A stretch of 64,000 bases of DNA from Yoonia sp. (lineage in GTDB: Bacteria > Pseudomonadota > Alphaproteobacteria > Rhodobacterales > Rhodobacteraceae), in contig NZ_JAGYJK010000011.1 of NCBI RefSeq assembly GCF_018402175.1, positions 1-64,000 of the forward strand, given 5' to 3'. Positions 48,247 through 58,463 of the stretch are shown here, in pieces. Each line of letters starts with the position of its first letter. The first letter of the stretch is position 1. The notes beneath the pieces are model-generated. The model did no database searches, had not been told where the DNA came from, and saw only the letters and a program-made list of their open reading frames with translations. The translations under genes and the position numbers were made by a program.

Positions 48247-48549
48247 ATGGCGGATAAGACTCTGACACGCATGGACTTGGCTGAAGCTGTCCATAACGAA
48301 GTGGGCCTGTCGCGCAATGACAGCGCCGATCTGGTGGAAAGCGTGCTGACGCATGTGTCCGATTCGCTGGTGGCGGGCGATACGGTCAAGATTTCATCCT
48401 TTGGCACCTTTGCCGTACGCGACAAGGCCGCCCGCGTCGGGCGCAACCCCAAGACCGGCGAAGAAGTCCCGATCCATCCGCGCCGCGTGCTGACCTTCCG
48501 GCCATCGCATCTGATGAAGGATCGCGTCGCATCCGGTAACAAGTCCTGA
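48247..48549 (+). CDS. ihfA: Integration host factor alpha subunit
   Basis: 100 residues. [20 protein letters not shown] and the DNA-bending arm [20 protein letters not shown] (with RNPKTG) identify IHF alpha. The ATG at 48247 gives the expected MADKTLTR start. It forms a heterodimer with IhfB and bends DNA in replication, recombination and transcription. It is located 107 bases after fabH and 3 bases before the MerR-type gene. Confidence 0.94.
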   Translation: MADKTLTRMDLAEAVHNEVGLSRNDSADLVESVLTHVSDSLVAGDTVKISSFGTFAVRDKAARVGRNPKTGEEVPIHPRRVLTFRPSHLMKDRVASGNKS

Positions 48550-48552
48550 TCC

Positions 48553-49251
48553 ATGGTCAAAGCCCGCGAAGCCTTTCGCACGATATCCGAAGTGGCGGAA
48601 TGGCTGGATACGCCGACCCATGTGCTGCGCTTTTGGGAAACCAAGTTCAGCCAGATCCGCCCTGTCAAAGGGGCCGGTGGCCGGCGCTATTACCGACCCA
48701 GCGACATGGATCTTTTGGCCGGCATCAAGCAATTGTTGCATGAAGACGGGCTGACCATCAAAGGCACCCAAAAACTGCTGCGCGACAAGGGCGTGAGATA
48801 CGTGGCCGCGCTGGGCCCCAGCGTGGCGGGCGCGGCGGATGACGCCGACCTGCCCGAAGATATGCTGCTGGCGGACCAAGACGATGCGGTCCCAGACCTC
48901 GACGATGTGCTGCCAGAGCAAACCACCCTGTTGCCAGACCCGGACGATGCGATGCACGACCAGATTGCGGAGATTGCGCCGCAGCCACTGGCCGCGCCCC
49001 CCATATCGCCGCAGCCCGCCTTTGTGCGGGAAAGCCCCCCACCGCCTGTGCAAACGGCCCTGCCCTTTGACGATATCGCCCCGCCCCGCCTTGCCGTGTT
49101 TCCGGCACCGCCCAGCGAATTGCCCGATGTTCCCGCTCGGCTGATCGGGCGCGCGCCGCGGCGCGCGGGGGCCTTGCACGCACAGGCCGCCCGGATCGCG
49201 CCCTTGTTGGCGCGGCTTGACGCGGTCCGCGACCGGATGCGGCACGGCTGA
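48553..49251 (+). CDS. MerR family transcriptional regulator
   Basis: 232 residues. The N-terminal 75 residues are a MerR-type winged helix: [25 protein letters not shown] and [20 protein letters not shown]. The remaining 150 residues are acidic and then proline-rich, without a known ligand domain. This form is standard downstream of ihfA in Rhodobacterales, where its target is unknown. A dispersed repeat follows the stop. Confidence 0.88.
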   Translation: MVKAREAFRTISEVAEWLDTPTHVLRFWETKFSQIRPVKGAGGRRYYRPSDMDLLAGIKQLLHEDGLTIKGTQKLLRDKGVRYVAALGPSVAGAADDADLPEDMLLADQDDAVPDLDDVLPEQTTLLPDPDDAMHDQIAEIAPQPLAAPPISPQPAFVRESPPPPVQTALPFDDIAPPRLAVFPAPPSELPDVPARLIGRAPRRAGALHAQAARIAPLLARLDAVRDRMRHG

Positions 49252-49278
49252 ACAGCACCTGCGCCAAAAAGATTTCTG

Positions 49279-49312
49279 GCCTCCGGCGGGGATATTTAGG
49301 CTCGGAAGATGA
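49279..49312 (+). repeat. Dispersed repeat, copy 6
   Basis: GCCTCCGGCGGGGATATTTA followed by GGCTCGGAAGATG. This is a near-perfect copy between the MerR-type gene and tRNA-Pro. Confidence 0.8.
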
Positions 49313-49362
49313 TGCTTTTCGGGCTTGTTCCTGCGCCAGATTCCAGTATGAACACGCCTAGT

Positions 49363-49439
49363 CGGGCTATAGCGCAGCCTGGTAGCGCGTCCGTCTGGGG
49401 GACGGAAGGTCGCAGGTTCGAGTCCTGCTAGCCCGACCA
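49363..49439 (+). tRNA. tRNA-Pro (anticodon GGG)
   Basis: 77 bases with an encoded CCA end. Acceptor CGGGCTA pairs with TAGCCCG. The D arm contains AGCCTGGTAGC. The anticodon stem TCCGT/ACGGA encloses the loop CTGGGGG, so the anticodon is GGG. The T arm has GGTTCGAGTCC. All stems pair without mismatch. Confidence 0.97.
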
Positions 49440-49601
49440 ATACGGCGTTTCAGGACAGACCTGAAACATCACCTTTCGCCTTTGCGCGATGCGAAAGGCC
49501 GCGATAGGGGAAACAGTTTTCCCCAAACGCTGATCATCGCCCGCTTGCGTTTACGCGCAGCGGGCGTTTTGGTATCTACAAGGGCCAAGGGGATGATTTT
49601 C

Positions 49602-50684
49602 ATGCAAAACGGTGTTCTGGCTGACCATCAGATCCGCGAATTGATCGCGCGGGGGGCCATCCGTGCCAGCGCGCCGATTGATGCGGGTCAGGTGCAGCCT
49701 GCCTCGCTTGATCTGCGGTTGGGGGCCACCGCCTTCCGCGTGCGCGCGTCGTTTCTGGCAGGGCGCAGCCGGACGGTGACCGAACGGCTGGCGGATTTCC
49801 GGATGCATGCGATTGATCTGACCGGCGGGGCCGTGCTGGAAAAAGGCTGCGTTTATGTGGTGCCTTTGATGGAAAGCCTGACACTGCCTGTGGGGATGAC
49901 GGGCGCGGCCTCGGCGAAATCATCTATCGGGCGGCTGGACCTGTTGACGCGCATCATCACCGATCACGGCGTCGAATTCGATCGTGTGCCTGCCGGATAT
50001 GACGGCCCGCTTTTTGTCGAGATTTGCCCGCGGTCGTTTTCGGTCGTGGCCCAGCCCGGCCAGATGCTGAACCAGATCATTTTCCGCCAGGGCAAGACCA
50101 TCATGTCGGATGATGACCTGCGCGCGCTGCATAATGTAACGCCCATCGTTTCGGGTGATCCGGTGATTTCCGATGGTCTGGGCTTTTCCGTCGATCTGCG
50201 CCCGGAGGCGGGCAATCTGGTCGGCTATCGCGCCAAGCCGCATACCGGCGTGATCGATCTGGCCAAGCTGAACCATTACGACCCCGCCGAGTTCTGGGAA
50301 AAGGTGCATACCGATACCGGCTGGATCATCCTTGATCCGGGTGCGTTTTACATCCTTGTCAGCCGCGAGGCGATTGTCATCCCGCCGATGCAGGCCGCGG
50401 AAATGGCCCCCTATCTGGCGATGGTGGGCGAATTCCGCGTGCATTACGCGGGGTTTTTCGACCCCGGTTTCGGCTATGCCGCTGCAGGCGGGGCCGGATC
50501 ACGCGGGGTGTTGGAGGTGCGCTGTCACGAGGCACCGTTTGTGCTGGAACACGGGCAGGTCGTGGGGCGGCTGGTTTATGAACATATGGCCGCCCTGCCT
50601 GCGGCATTATACGGGCAGGCGATCCAGTCGAATTATCAAGGACAGGGGCTGAAGCTGTCCAAGCATTTCAAGCCTAGCGCATGA
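49602..50684 (+). CDS. 2'-deoxycytidine 5'-triphosphate deaminase
   Basis: 360 residues from the ATG at 49602, which sits 9 bases after AAGGGG (an ATG at 49593 is too close). It has two halves resembling Dcd: PASLDLRLGATAFRV near residue 33, GAASAKSSIGRLDLLTRIIT near 103 and FVEICPRSF near 137. The second half holds EFRVHYAGFFDPGFG near 285. This double-length form is typical of alphaproteobacteria. It feeds dUTP, and so thymidylate, synthesis. Its 3' end overlaps a small reverse gene by 11 bases. Confidence 0.9.
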   Translation: MQNGVLADHQIRELIARGAIRASAPIDAGQVQPASLDLRLGATAFRVRASFLAGRSRTVTERLADFRMHAIDLTGGAVLEKGCVYVVPLMESLTLPVGMTGAASAKSSIGRLDLLTRIITDHGVEFDRVPAGYDGPLFVEICPRSFSVVAQPGQMLNQIIFRQGKTIMSDDDLRALHNVTPIVSGDPVISDGLGFSVDLRPEAGNLVGYRAKPHTGVIDLAKLNHYDPAEFWEKVHTDTGWIILDPGAFYILVSREAIVIPPMQAAEMAPYLAMVGEFRVHYAGFFDPGFGYAAAGGAGSRGVLEVRCHEAPFVLEHGQVVGRLVYEHMAALPAALYGQAIQSNYQGQGLKLSKHFKPSA

Positions 50685-50844
50685 AGCGGCGCAGCAGGCG
50701 CATCCCCTGTTGCAATTGCTTGGCCTGACCGGCACCGGGGGCGGGTTTGCCCGCCTGCCCGTCGCCTTTGGACAGCATCTGCATCCCTTTGCTGATGCCG
50801 CGGTTCATCACCTGCCGGAGCACCAGATTGATCAAGCGGTTCAT
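50674..50844 (-). CDS. Small basic protein, 56 residues
   Basis: A reverse frame from ATG 50844 to TAG 50674 gives MNRLINLVLRQVMNRGISKG, a Gly/Gln/Pro-rich middle and QLQQGMRLLRRFMR at the end. An amphipathic basic helix at each end is typical of short conserved proteins in roseobacters that I remember only as hypothetical. It overlaps the end of the deaminase gene by 11 bases on the opposite strand. Confidence 0.6.
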   Translation of the reverse strand: MNRLINLVLRQVMNRGISKGMQMLSKGDGQAGKPAPGAGQAKQLQQGMRLLRRFMR

Positions 50845-50897
50845 GGTCAACGTTACAGCCTTTCACACCAAACAGGCCTGACGATAACGCAGAATCG

Positions 50898-51539
50898 TCA
50901 ATCCTCAAACAGCTCTGATTGATCGGCATCGCCGCTGTCGTCGTCCGTTTCGCCCAAGGCGACCGTGCCGGGGGGCGGGCGGTTTTCCAGCAGCCCTGCG
51001 GCGCGCAATTCCTTTATTCCGGGCAGGTCGCGGGCGTTTTCCAGCCCGAAATGGTCAAGGAAAGCCTGCGTCACCACAAAGGTCACAGGCCGCCCCGGTG
51101 TCATCTTGCGCCGGCCAAGCCTGATCCATTCCATCTCGATCAGCTGGTCGATGGTGCCACGGCTGACGCTGACGCCGCGGATTTCCTCGATCTCGGCGCG
51201 GGTGACGGGCTGGTGATAGGCGACGATGGCGAGCGTTTCGATCGCCGCGCGCGACAATTTGCGCGTTTCGACAATTTCCTTTTGCATCAGGAACCCCAGA
51301 TCGGGGGCGGTGCGGATCGCCCAGGCATCACCGATGCGCACCACATTGACGCCGCGCCCTTCGTACCGTTTGCGTAGGTAAGCCAGCGCCTCGGCGGGGT
51401 CGCAGCCATGCGGCATCCGCCCGATCAGGTCTTGTACGGTGACGGGGTCTGCGGTGGCGAACAGGATCGCCTCGACCATGCGTTCCTGTTCGCCCATGGG
51501 GGGCGCATCAAACAGGCTGTCGTTTTGCGGTTTAGCCAT
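50898..51539 (-). CDS. scpB: Segregation and condensation protein B
   Basis: 213 residues from ATG 51539. Two winged-helix domains are visible: ERMVEAILFATADPVTVQDL near residue 20, and AAIETLAIVAYHQPVTRAEI near 100 with IRGVSVSRGTIDQLIEMEWI. ScpB binds ScpA and Smc to condense the chromosome. The start overlaps scpA by 8 bases. Confidence 0.92.
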   Translation of the reverse strand: MAKPQNDSLFDAPPMGEQERMVEAILFATADPVTVQDLIGRMPHGCDPAEALAYLRKRYEGRGVNVVRIGDAWAIRTAPDLGFLMQKEIVETRKLSRAAIETLAIVAYHQPVTRAEIEEIRGVSVSRGTIDQLIEMEWIRLGRRKMTPGRPVTFVVTQAFLDHFGLENARDLPGIKELRAAGLLENRPPPGTVALGETDDDSGDADQSELFED

Positions 51540-52326
51540 GGCGCGGGTCTTTCTTGCGGATCTGGATCGGCGCAAACATGTCGCTTTGCCGGATTTCGAT
51601 GCGGCCTTCCTTGGCCAGTTCCAGTGACGCGGCAAATGTCGCCGCCGTGGTGGACCGCCTGCGTTGCGGGTCGGCGTCCCAACCATCGGGCAGATAGCTG
51701 ACGATATCGGTCCAGTCACCGGCAAAGCCGATCAGATGGCGCATCCGGTCCAGCGCCTGTTCCATTGTCATCACATGCGCACGGTCCAGCACGAAGGGTC
51801 GGAAATCGTCACGCGTGCGGATGCGCGCGTAACCCTGCATCAGGTCCAGCAGCGTCGCGGTATAGCTGATGCGGCGCACGCGCTGCACGTCCTCGGTGAT
51901 GCCACGCGCGAAAAAATCGCGGCCCAACTGGTCGCGCGCCATCAATTGCGCCGCTGCCTCGCGCATCGCGGCCAGCCGTTCCAGCTGGAACGCCAGATGC
52001 GCGGCCAGTTCTTCGCCCGATGGTCCCGCCTCGCGCGGGTCAGGCGGCAGCAGCAGGCGGGATTTGAGAAAGGCGAGCCAGGCCGCCATGACAAGGTAAT
52101 CGGCGGCCAGTTCCAGCCGCAGCGCCTTGGCCTGTTCGACAAAGGCCAGATATTGCTGCGCCAGCGCCAGAATCGATATCTGGCGCAGATCGACCTTTTG
52201 GGTGCGCGACAGGGTCAAAAGCAAATCGAGCGGTCCCTCGAACGCACCGACATCGACGATCAGCGCCTCGGCGGCAACGCGGGCGCTGATACGGTCGGTA
52301 TCTTGCTCAAATTCATCGGGCTGCAT
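51532..52326 (-). CDS. scpA: Segregation and condensation protein A
   Basis: 264 residues. The kleisin start FEGPLDLLLTLSRTQKVDLR near residue 30, YLVMAAWLAFLKSRLLLPPD near 77, and a C-terminal winged helix (TTAATFAASLELAKEGRIEI) that binds the Smc head are complete. It is coupled to scpB downstream and to nagZ 6 bases upstream. Confidence 0.93.
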   Translation of the reverse strand: MQPDEFEQDTDRISARVAAEALIVDVGAFEGPLDLLLTLSRTQKVDLRQISILALAQQYLAFVEQAKALRLELAADYLVMAAWLAFLKSRLLLPPDPREAGPSGEELAAHLAFQLERLAAMREAAAQLMARDQLGRDFFARGITEDVQRVRRISYTATLLDLMQGYARIRTRDDFRPFVLDRAHVMTMEQALDRMRHLIGFAGDWTDIVSYLPDGWDADPQRRRSTTAATFAASLELAKEGRIEIRQSDMFAPIQIRKKDPRHG

Positions 52327-52332
52327 CGGACC

Positions 52333-53322
52333 TCACGCCATCAGCGTTTCAAATTCGGCCTCTAATGCGGTGATGTCAATCGTTTCGGGTGTCTTGCGCA
52401 GGGCAAGCGCGCGATTGGCGCGGATCACTGCCCGCGCCGACATGGCACCAGCGGCCTGTGCCACATCAGTCATCTCGCCCATATCACCATTGCAATGCAG
52501 GATCAGGTCACAGCCCGCGGCGATGGCGGCATGGGTCCGGTCGGTCACCGACCCCGCCAGCGCCTGCATCGACAGATCATCGGTCATCAGCAGGCCGTCA
52601 AACCCGATCTGGTCGCGGATCACCTGCATCATCACCGGCGATGTCGTCGCAGGCCGCTCGGGGTCGAGCGCGTCAAACACGATATGCGCGGTCATGCCCA
52701 AGGGTAGATCGCGCAAGGCCGCGAATGGCGCGAAATCATGGGCAGTCAGATCATCGACGCTGGCCGTGACGCGCGGCAGGGCCAGATGGCTGTCAGCCTG
52801 CGCGCGCCCGTGACCGGGGATGTGTTTGAGCACCGGCAAAACCCCGCCCGCGAGCAAACCGTCCGAGCAGGCGCGCGCGGCGGCAACGACTGTCGGCACA
52901 TCGCGGCCATATAAACGGTTTTGCAGAAACGGATGTGTCGCATCCTCGGCCAGATCGGCCAAAGGCGCGCAATTGACGTCAATACCCACGGACAGCAAAT
53001 CATGCGCGATCAGCCGGTAGCGCAGCCATTGCGCACGAAGGGGGTCAGCAGCGCGGGCCATCTGGTCCAGCGCGGGCAGGTAGTCGCGCCAATGGGGGCT
53101 GCGCATCCGCTGCACCCGCCCGCCTTCCTGATCAATCAGGATCGGGGCATCACGGCCCACCACGTCGCGCAGATCGCCGGTCAGGCGGCGCAGCTGGTCG
53201 GGGCTATCGATATTGCGCGCGAAAAGGATGAACCCCCAAGGGTCCGCATCACGGAAAAACCCGCGTTCCCATGGCGTGATGTCCAGCGCGGCTGGCCCGA
53301 AAATCGCCGCCGCCTGCGTCAC
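52333..53322 (-). CDS. nagZ: Beta-N-acetylhexosaminidase (GH3)
   Basis: 329 residues. PILIDQEGGRVQRMRSPHW near residue 60 and the GH3 motif VLKHIPGHGRAQADSHLALP near 160 (His-Asp of NagZ-type loop in GHGRAQADSH) identify it. The nucleophile Asp is in LLMTDDLSMQAL near 246. It removes GlcNAc from recycled peptidoglycan fragments in the cytoplasm. It lies within the dgt-argS-SPOR-nagZ-scpA-scpB order. Confidence 0.93.
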   Translation of the reverse strand: MTQAAAIFGPAALDITPWERGFFRDADPWGFILFARNIDSPDQLRRLTGDLRDVVGRDAPILIDQEGGRVQRMRSPHWRDYLPALDQMARAADPLRAQWLRYRLIAHDLLSVGIDVNCAPLADLAEDATHPFLQNRLYGRDVPTVVAAARACSDGLLAGGVLPVLKHIPGHGRAQADSHLALPRVTASVDDLTAHDFAPFAALRDLPLGMTAHIVFDALDPERPATTSPVMMQVIRDQIGFDGLLMTDDLSMQALAGSVTDRTHAAIAAGCDLILHCNGDMGEMTDVAQAAGAMSARAVIRANRALALRKTPETIDITALEAEFETLMA

Positions 53323-54246
53323 CTAATTGACCACGACCGCGATACATTCGGCCCCTTCGGCCTGCAGGGCGGCGCAGAACCGGCGGGCATCGTCGCGGTC
53401 AGCAAAGCCGCTGGCGCGCAACCGGTACCAAGTGCCGCTGCTTTGGGTGCTGACCTGCACGACGCGGTCGCGCCCGTTCATCAGCGCGCCAAAACGGGAT
53501 TCCAGCCGCGCCCATTCTTCGGCCGCCAAGGAAGGTGACGAAAACGCGCCCAATTGCACCAGATCGGTGCCGGTGGCGAAACTGGCGGTGGTCACGGGAA
53601 CATCGGATGTGCTGGCAGGCGCAGCGGCGGCGGCGGGCGCGGGGGCAGAAGGTGCCGCGCGCAGCGATACAGGCCGCAGGATCGGGCGCAGCGATACCGC
53701 AACACCGGGCACAGTGGCAGGCACACGGTCCATCGCGGCGACATCGGCGATGGCGTCAGCCTCGGTGATCTCGGCGACCATGGCCAGAACATCCTCGACC
53801 GTGGTGCCCATGGTCTGGGCAGGCGCGGCGATGGTGGCGGCATCGGGCAACAGGGCCACGGGCTGCATGGTTTCCTCGCCCATGTCATCAACAGCAGCCA
53901 TTGGCAGGGCTTCGAGGTCTTCGCGCGCAAGGCCCGGCATGCGCGGGGCCAGCACAAGCCGGTCCTCGGGCGCTGCCGCCTCGCCCATGGCGACCAGTTC
54001 ATTGACGGACAGGCCGACATGGCGCGCGATATCGCCGCCCGGATCATCGGGCAGCACGCGCATATCGCCTTCCATGGCGCGGACCACGGGAATACCCGTG
54101 ACATCGCGCATGATCAGCTGATAGCCCCAATAGCCAATGCCGAAAATCAAGGACAAGGACACCAGCGCGCCCGTGGCATTCATCCACGGTTGCGCAGGTC
54201 CACTGCCCGATTGCGGGGCAAGCCCCTGCTCGTAAGTCGCCATCAC
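53323..54246 (-). CDS. SPOR domain-containing inner membrane protein
   Basis: 307 residues. One membrane segment (residues about 27-46, ALVSLSLIFGIGYWGYQLIM) is followed by a long Ala/Pro-rich periplasmic linker. The C-terminal SPOR domain (residues about 230-307) has LVQLGAFSSPSLAAEEWARL and GTWYRLRASGFADRDDARRF. SPOR domains bind denuded septal peptidoglycan, so a cell division role is likely. It is coupled directly to nagZ. Confidence 0.88.
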   Translation of the reverse strand: MMATYEQGLAPQSGSGPAQPWMNATGALVSLSLIFGIGYWGYQLIMRDVTGIPVVRAMEGDMRVLPDDPGGDIARHVGLSVNELVAMGEAAAPEDRLVLAPRMPGLAREDLEALPMAAVDDMGEETMQPVALLPDAATIAAPAQTMGTTVEDVLAMVAEITEADAIADVAAMDRVPATVPGVAVSLRPILRPVSLRAAPSAPAPAAAAAPASTSDVPVTTASFATGTDLVQLGAFSSPSLAAEEWARLESRFGALMNGRDRVVQVSTQSSGTWYRLRASGFADRDDARRFCAALQAEGAECIAVVVN

Positions 54247-54312
54247 TGCCTCACTGCCCGCGCCATTTTCGGCTTGTCGGGTCGTCTGCTCTGCCTTGAC
54301 CGGCGGGCTGCG

Positions 54313-56057
54313 TTAGCGCATTTCCTCTGCCGGTGTGACGCCTAGAATACCCAAACCGTGCGAAATAACAATCGCAACAGCCCGGATCAGCGCAATTTTC
54401 GCTTGTGTTGTATCAGAATCACCCATTTGCAGGAACCGCAGGGACGCATCGTCATTGCCACGGTTCCACAAAGCGTGGAAATCTGACGCCAGATCATACA
54501 GATAAAACGCGATCCTGTGGGGTTCATGGCCCTTGGCCGCGATTTCCACCAGACGCGGCCATTCGGCAATCTTGCGCGCAACGGCCAGCTCGGCCTCGTG
54601 GGTCAGACCGGACAGATCGACCGCCGCCAGCGTGGCATCATCCACGGCAACATCGGCATCCTGCGCCTTGCGCAACACCGAATTGACCCGCGCATGGGCA
54701 TATTGGACATAGAAAGACAGGGTTATCCTTGGATTGTTCCAGCACCTTTGCGAAATCGAAATCCAAAGGCGCGTCATTCTTGCGCGTCAGCATGTGAAAA
54801 CGGGTCACGTCAGGGCCGACCTCGTCCACCACATCGCGCAGGGTGATGAATGTCCCCGCCCGTTTCGACATCTTGAACGGCGCGCCGTTTTGATACAACT
54901 TCACCAATTGCGTCAGCTTGATATCCAGCGGCACGCGGCCATCCGACAGCGCCGCCACGGCAGCCTTCATCCGTTTGACATAGCCGCCGTGATCGGCGCC
55001 GAACACGTCGATCAGCGCGTCATAGCCGCGCTGCACCTTGTCATAATGATAGGCGATATCGGGCGCGAAATAGGTCCAGGCACCATCCGATTTCTGCACC
55101 GGCCGGTCCACGTCATCACCATGGGCGGTGGATCTGAATAGGGTCTGTTCGCGCGGTTCCCAATCTTCGGGCGTCTTGCCCTTGGGCGGTTCCAGCACGC
55201 CTTGATAGATCAGGCCCTTGGCCTTCAAGCTCTGCAATCGCTTTTTCGATCAAACCACTGCCATACAGTGACTTTTCGGAATAGAAACTATCCATCTCGA
55301 TGCCCAGCTGCGCCAGATCGGTGCGGATCAGCGCCATCATCGCATCAGTGGCAAACAGGCGGACATCGTCCAGCCAGACATCTTCGCTTTGGTCCAAATA
55401 CTCGGATCCGACCTTCTCCTTCAGCGCCTCGCCCACGGGGATCAGGTAATCACCGGGATAGGACCCTTCGGGCCAGTCCACGGTCAGGTCATGCGCCTCG
55501 ACATAGCGCAGATAGACCGACCGCGCGAGCACATCGACCTGCGCCCCGCCATCATTGATGTAATATTCGCGGGTGACGTCATAGCCCGCGTAATCCAGCA
55601 GGCTGGCCAGCGCATCGCCGAACACCGCACCGCGTGTGTGGCCGACATGCAGCGGTCCGGTGGGGTTGGCGCTGACATATTCGACCAGCATCCGCTGCCC
55701 CTGCCCCAATGTGGACCGGCCAAACCCTTGATCCGACAGCGCCGATTTGACGATGCCCTGCCAGGCGGCAGGCACCAGATGCATGTTCAAAAACCCCGGC
55801 CCGGCGACATCGGCGCTGGCGATCATCGGATCAGCGGCAAGCTTTGCGGCCAGTGCCTCGGCAATCGCGCGCGGGTTCATCCCCGCGGGTTTGGCCAGCA
55901 CCATCGCGGCATTCGTCGCCATATCGCCATGCGCGGCATCGCGGGGCGGTTCGACCGCGACAGCCTCCATCGCCAGCCCCGGTGGCAAGGCGCCATCGGC
56001 AACCATCTGGTCAAGACAGGCCAGCACACGGCCCCGCACATCAGCGAAAAGGTTCAT
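54313..56057 (-). CDS. argS: Arginyl-tRNA synthetase, two frameshifts
   Basis: From ATG 56057 the class I synthetase reads normally with [20 protein letters not shown] (HIGH-type motif). A break near 55225 (extra T in GAGCTTGAAGG) shifts to [20 protein letters not shown] and [11 protein letters not shown] (KMSKS-type). A second break near 54722 (TTT for TT) shifts to [15 protein letters not shown] and the anticodon domain ending GVTPAEEMR. Both breaks are single extra bases in short runs. The enzyme is essential, so sequence error is the probable cause. Confidence 0.9.
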
Positions 56058-56107
56058 TTTATCGGTCCATTTTTGATCCGGCAGGTGTATCACCCCCGCC
56101 GCCCGCG

Positions 56108-57280
56108 TCAATTCCCGTCGATCACACCGGGCGGGATGGTTTCGCCGCCGATCAGGCGTTTGTGTTCCTGAATGGCAAAACGGTCGGTCATGCCTGCAAT
56201 GTAATCCGCCACGATCCGCGCCAGCGCGGTGCGGCCCTGCGCATCGGCCACATCCTTGCGCCATTGCTTGGGCAACTCGTCCGGATTGTCCATGAAGAAC
56301 GGGAACAACTCGTTGACCATCTTCGTGACAACCACCCGCATTTCGACCACCGCAGGCGCGCGGTACATCCGGTCGAACAGGAACTGCCGGATCACCTTGA
56401 GGTCAGTCCACAGGTCGGGCGAAAACTGGATCACCATGCGCCCCGCGTGGCGGATATCATGCACCGTCGTGGGGTTCAGATCGGCCAGATTACGCCGGCT
56501 GACGGCGATCACATCCTCGACCAGCACACCAAAGAACCGGCGCAACGCCTCGTGCCGGCGGCGGTAATAATTCAAGCCGGGGTATTTCGCATCGACCCGC
56601 GCGAAACAATCGCGCAGGATCGGCAGGGCGGCCAGATCATCGGTGCTGAACAATTCCGCGCGCAACCCGTCGTGCAAGTCATGGTTATTATAGGCAATAT
56701 CGTCGGACAAAGCTGCAACCTGCGCCTCCGCACTGGCATGGGTGTGCAGTTCCAGATCATGGCGCACATTATAGGCGGCCAGCGCATAGGGGATGTCGCC
56801 CAAAACCGGCCCGTTATGTTTGGCGATCCCTTCCAGCGTTTCCCATGTCAGGTTCAGCCCGTCCCATTCGGCATAATGCCGTTCCAGATCGGTGACGATC
56901 CGCAGCGCCTGCGCATTGTGATCAAACCCGCCGTAAGGCTGCATCAGCGCATCCAACGCCTCTTCGCCGGTATGGCCGAAGGGCGTGTGGCCCAGATCAT
57001 GCGCCAGCGCCACAGCCTCGGTCAGTTCGACATTCAGCCCCAGCGTGGCGGCGATGGTGCGGGCGACCTGTGCCACCTCGATCGAATGGGTCAGGCGGGT
57101 GCGGAAATAATCGCCTTCATGTTCGATAAAGACCTGCGTTTTATGCTTCAGCCGCCGAAAGGCCGAGGCATGGATGATCCGGTCGCGGTCGCGCTGAAAG
57201 GGCGAGCGAAAGGTGCTTTCTTCTTCCGCATATAGCCTGCCGCGTGGATTGGCCGGATCGGTCGCATAGGGCGCTGTCAT
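56108..57280 (-). CDS. dgt: Deoxyguanosinetriphosphate triphosphohydrolase-like protein
   Basis: 390 residues. FRRLKHKTQVFIEHEGDYFR near residue 40, THSIEVAQVARTIA near 64, and the HD-domain DLGHTPFGHTGEEALD near 95 are characteristic of dNTP triphosphohydrolases of the alphaproteobacterial type. It releases triphosphate from dNTPs. It starts divergently from erpA and is followed 50 bases later by argS. Confidence 0.92.
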   Translation of the reverse strand: MTAPYATDPANPRGRLYAEEESTFRSPFQRDRDRIIHASAFRRLKHKTQVFIEHEGDYFRTRLTHSIEVAQVARTIAATLGLNVELTEAVALAHDLGHTPFGHTGEEALDALMQPYGGFDHNAQALRIVTDLERHYAEWDGLNLTWETLEGIAKHNGPVLGDIPYALAAYNVRHDLELHTHASAEAQVAALSDDIAYNNHDLHDGLRAELFSTDDLAALPILRDCFARVDAKYPGLNYYRRRHEALRRFFGVLVEDVIAVSRRNLADLNPTTVHDIRHAGRMVIQFSPDLWTDLKVIRQFLFDRMYRAPAVVEMRVVVTKMVNELFPFFMDNPDELPKQWRKDVADAQGRTALARIVADYIAGMTDRFAIQEHKRLIGGETIPPGVIDGN

Positions 57281-57350
57281 TTGTTTGCCTGTTGTCGGGT
57301 TTGCCTGACATGCCTATATGTCAAAGATGAACAATCCGAAAGGCGATGCA

Positions 57351-57677
57351 ATGCTTACGCTTCCTCCCCAAGTCACGCCGCGTGCTTTTGAACGGCTGGC
57401 GGAAATCGGCGCTGCCGCGCAAGGCAAAGCGCTGCGCATCGCGGTCGAAGGCGGCGGCTGTTCGGGGTTTCAATATGAAATCGACCTGGACGAGCCCAAG
57501 GACGACGATCTGATCCTGTCGGACAAAGGCGAAACCGTGGTGATCGACGCCATATCGCTGCCGTTCCTGACCGATGCGGTGATTGATTTCTCCGAAGAAT
57601 TGATCGGCGCGCGGTTCGTGATCAACAATCCCAATGCATCCTCGTCCTGTGGCTGCGGCACATCGTTTGCGATGTGA
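57351..57677 (+). CDS. erpA: Iron-sulfur cluster insertion protein (A-type carrier)
   Basis: 108 residues from ATG 57351 (GAAAGG 8 bases upstream); an in-frame ATG at 57318 would add 11 residues. The three conserved cysteines of A-type carriers are in GGGCSGFQYEIDL near residue 36 and SSCGCGTSF near 100. It delivers Fe-S clusters to apoproteins. The symbol could also be iscA-like, since these paralogues are hard to separate by sequence alone. Its stop overlaps the xthA start. Confidence 0.88.
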   Translation: MLTLPPQVTPRAFERLAEIGAAAQGKALRIAVEGGGCSGFQYEIDLDEPKDDDLILSDKGETVVIDAISLPFLTDAVIDFSEELIGARFVINNPNASSSCGCGTSFAM

Positions 57678-58455
57678 TGAAGATCGCGACATTCAACATC
57701 AACGGCGTCAAGGCGCGGATCGAAACCCTGTGCGACTGGCTGGACGACAGCGCACCCGACGTGGCGATCCTGCAAGAGATCAAATCGGTCGATGACGGCT
57801 TTCCCCGCCAGATGATCGAGGATCGCGGCTATACCGTGGAAACCCACGGGCAAAAGGGGTTCAACGGGGTGGCGATCCTGTCGAAACTGCCGCTGGAGGA
57901 TGTGACCCGCGGCCTGCCCGGTGATGATGCCGACGAACAGGCCCGCTGGATCGAGGCGACAGTCGTTGGCGATGTCGCGGTGCGGATTTGCGGGCTTTAC
58001 CTGCCCAACGGCAACCCCGCACCGGGGCCGAAGTTCGACTATAAGCTGGCATGGATGGACAGGTTGCTGGCGCGCGCCACCGCCCTGCTGGCCGAGGAGA
58101 TGCCCGCGCTGATGGCGGGTGATTACAATATCATCCCGCAAGGGGCGGATGCCGCAAGGCCCGAGGTCTGGCGCGAGGATGCCCTATTCCGCCCCGAAAG
58201 CCGTGCCGCCTATCGTCGTATCCTGAACCTTGGTTTCACCGAAGCGTTCCGCACGCTGGAGCCCGGCGGGGGCATTATTCGTTCTGGGATTATCAGGCCG
58301 GGGCCTGGGAAAAGAACAACGGTATTCGCATCGACCATTTCCTGTTGACCCCGCAATGCGCGGATCTGCTGGCGGGGGCCTGGATCGAAAAAGACCTGCG
58401 CGCCCGCGACAAACCGTCGGATCATGTGCCGGTCTGGGTGGAACTGCGCCCCTGA
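57677..58455 (+). CDS. xthA: Exodeoxyribonuclease III, one frameshift
   Basis: MKIATFNINGVKARIETLCD begins a normal exonuclease III. Metal and catalytic residues are in ILQEIKSVDDGFP near residue 33, YLPNGNPAPGPKFDYK near 115 and AGDYNIIP near 152. At about 58270, in a run of five G, the frame shifts; the other frame gives HYSFWDYQAGAWEKNNGIRI then DHFLLTP and SDHVPVWVEL to the stop at 58455. It repairs abasic sites. One base change in the G run would restore it. Confidence 0.9.
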
Positions 58456-58463
58456 CAGGGCTT

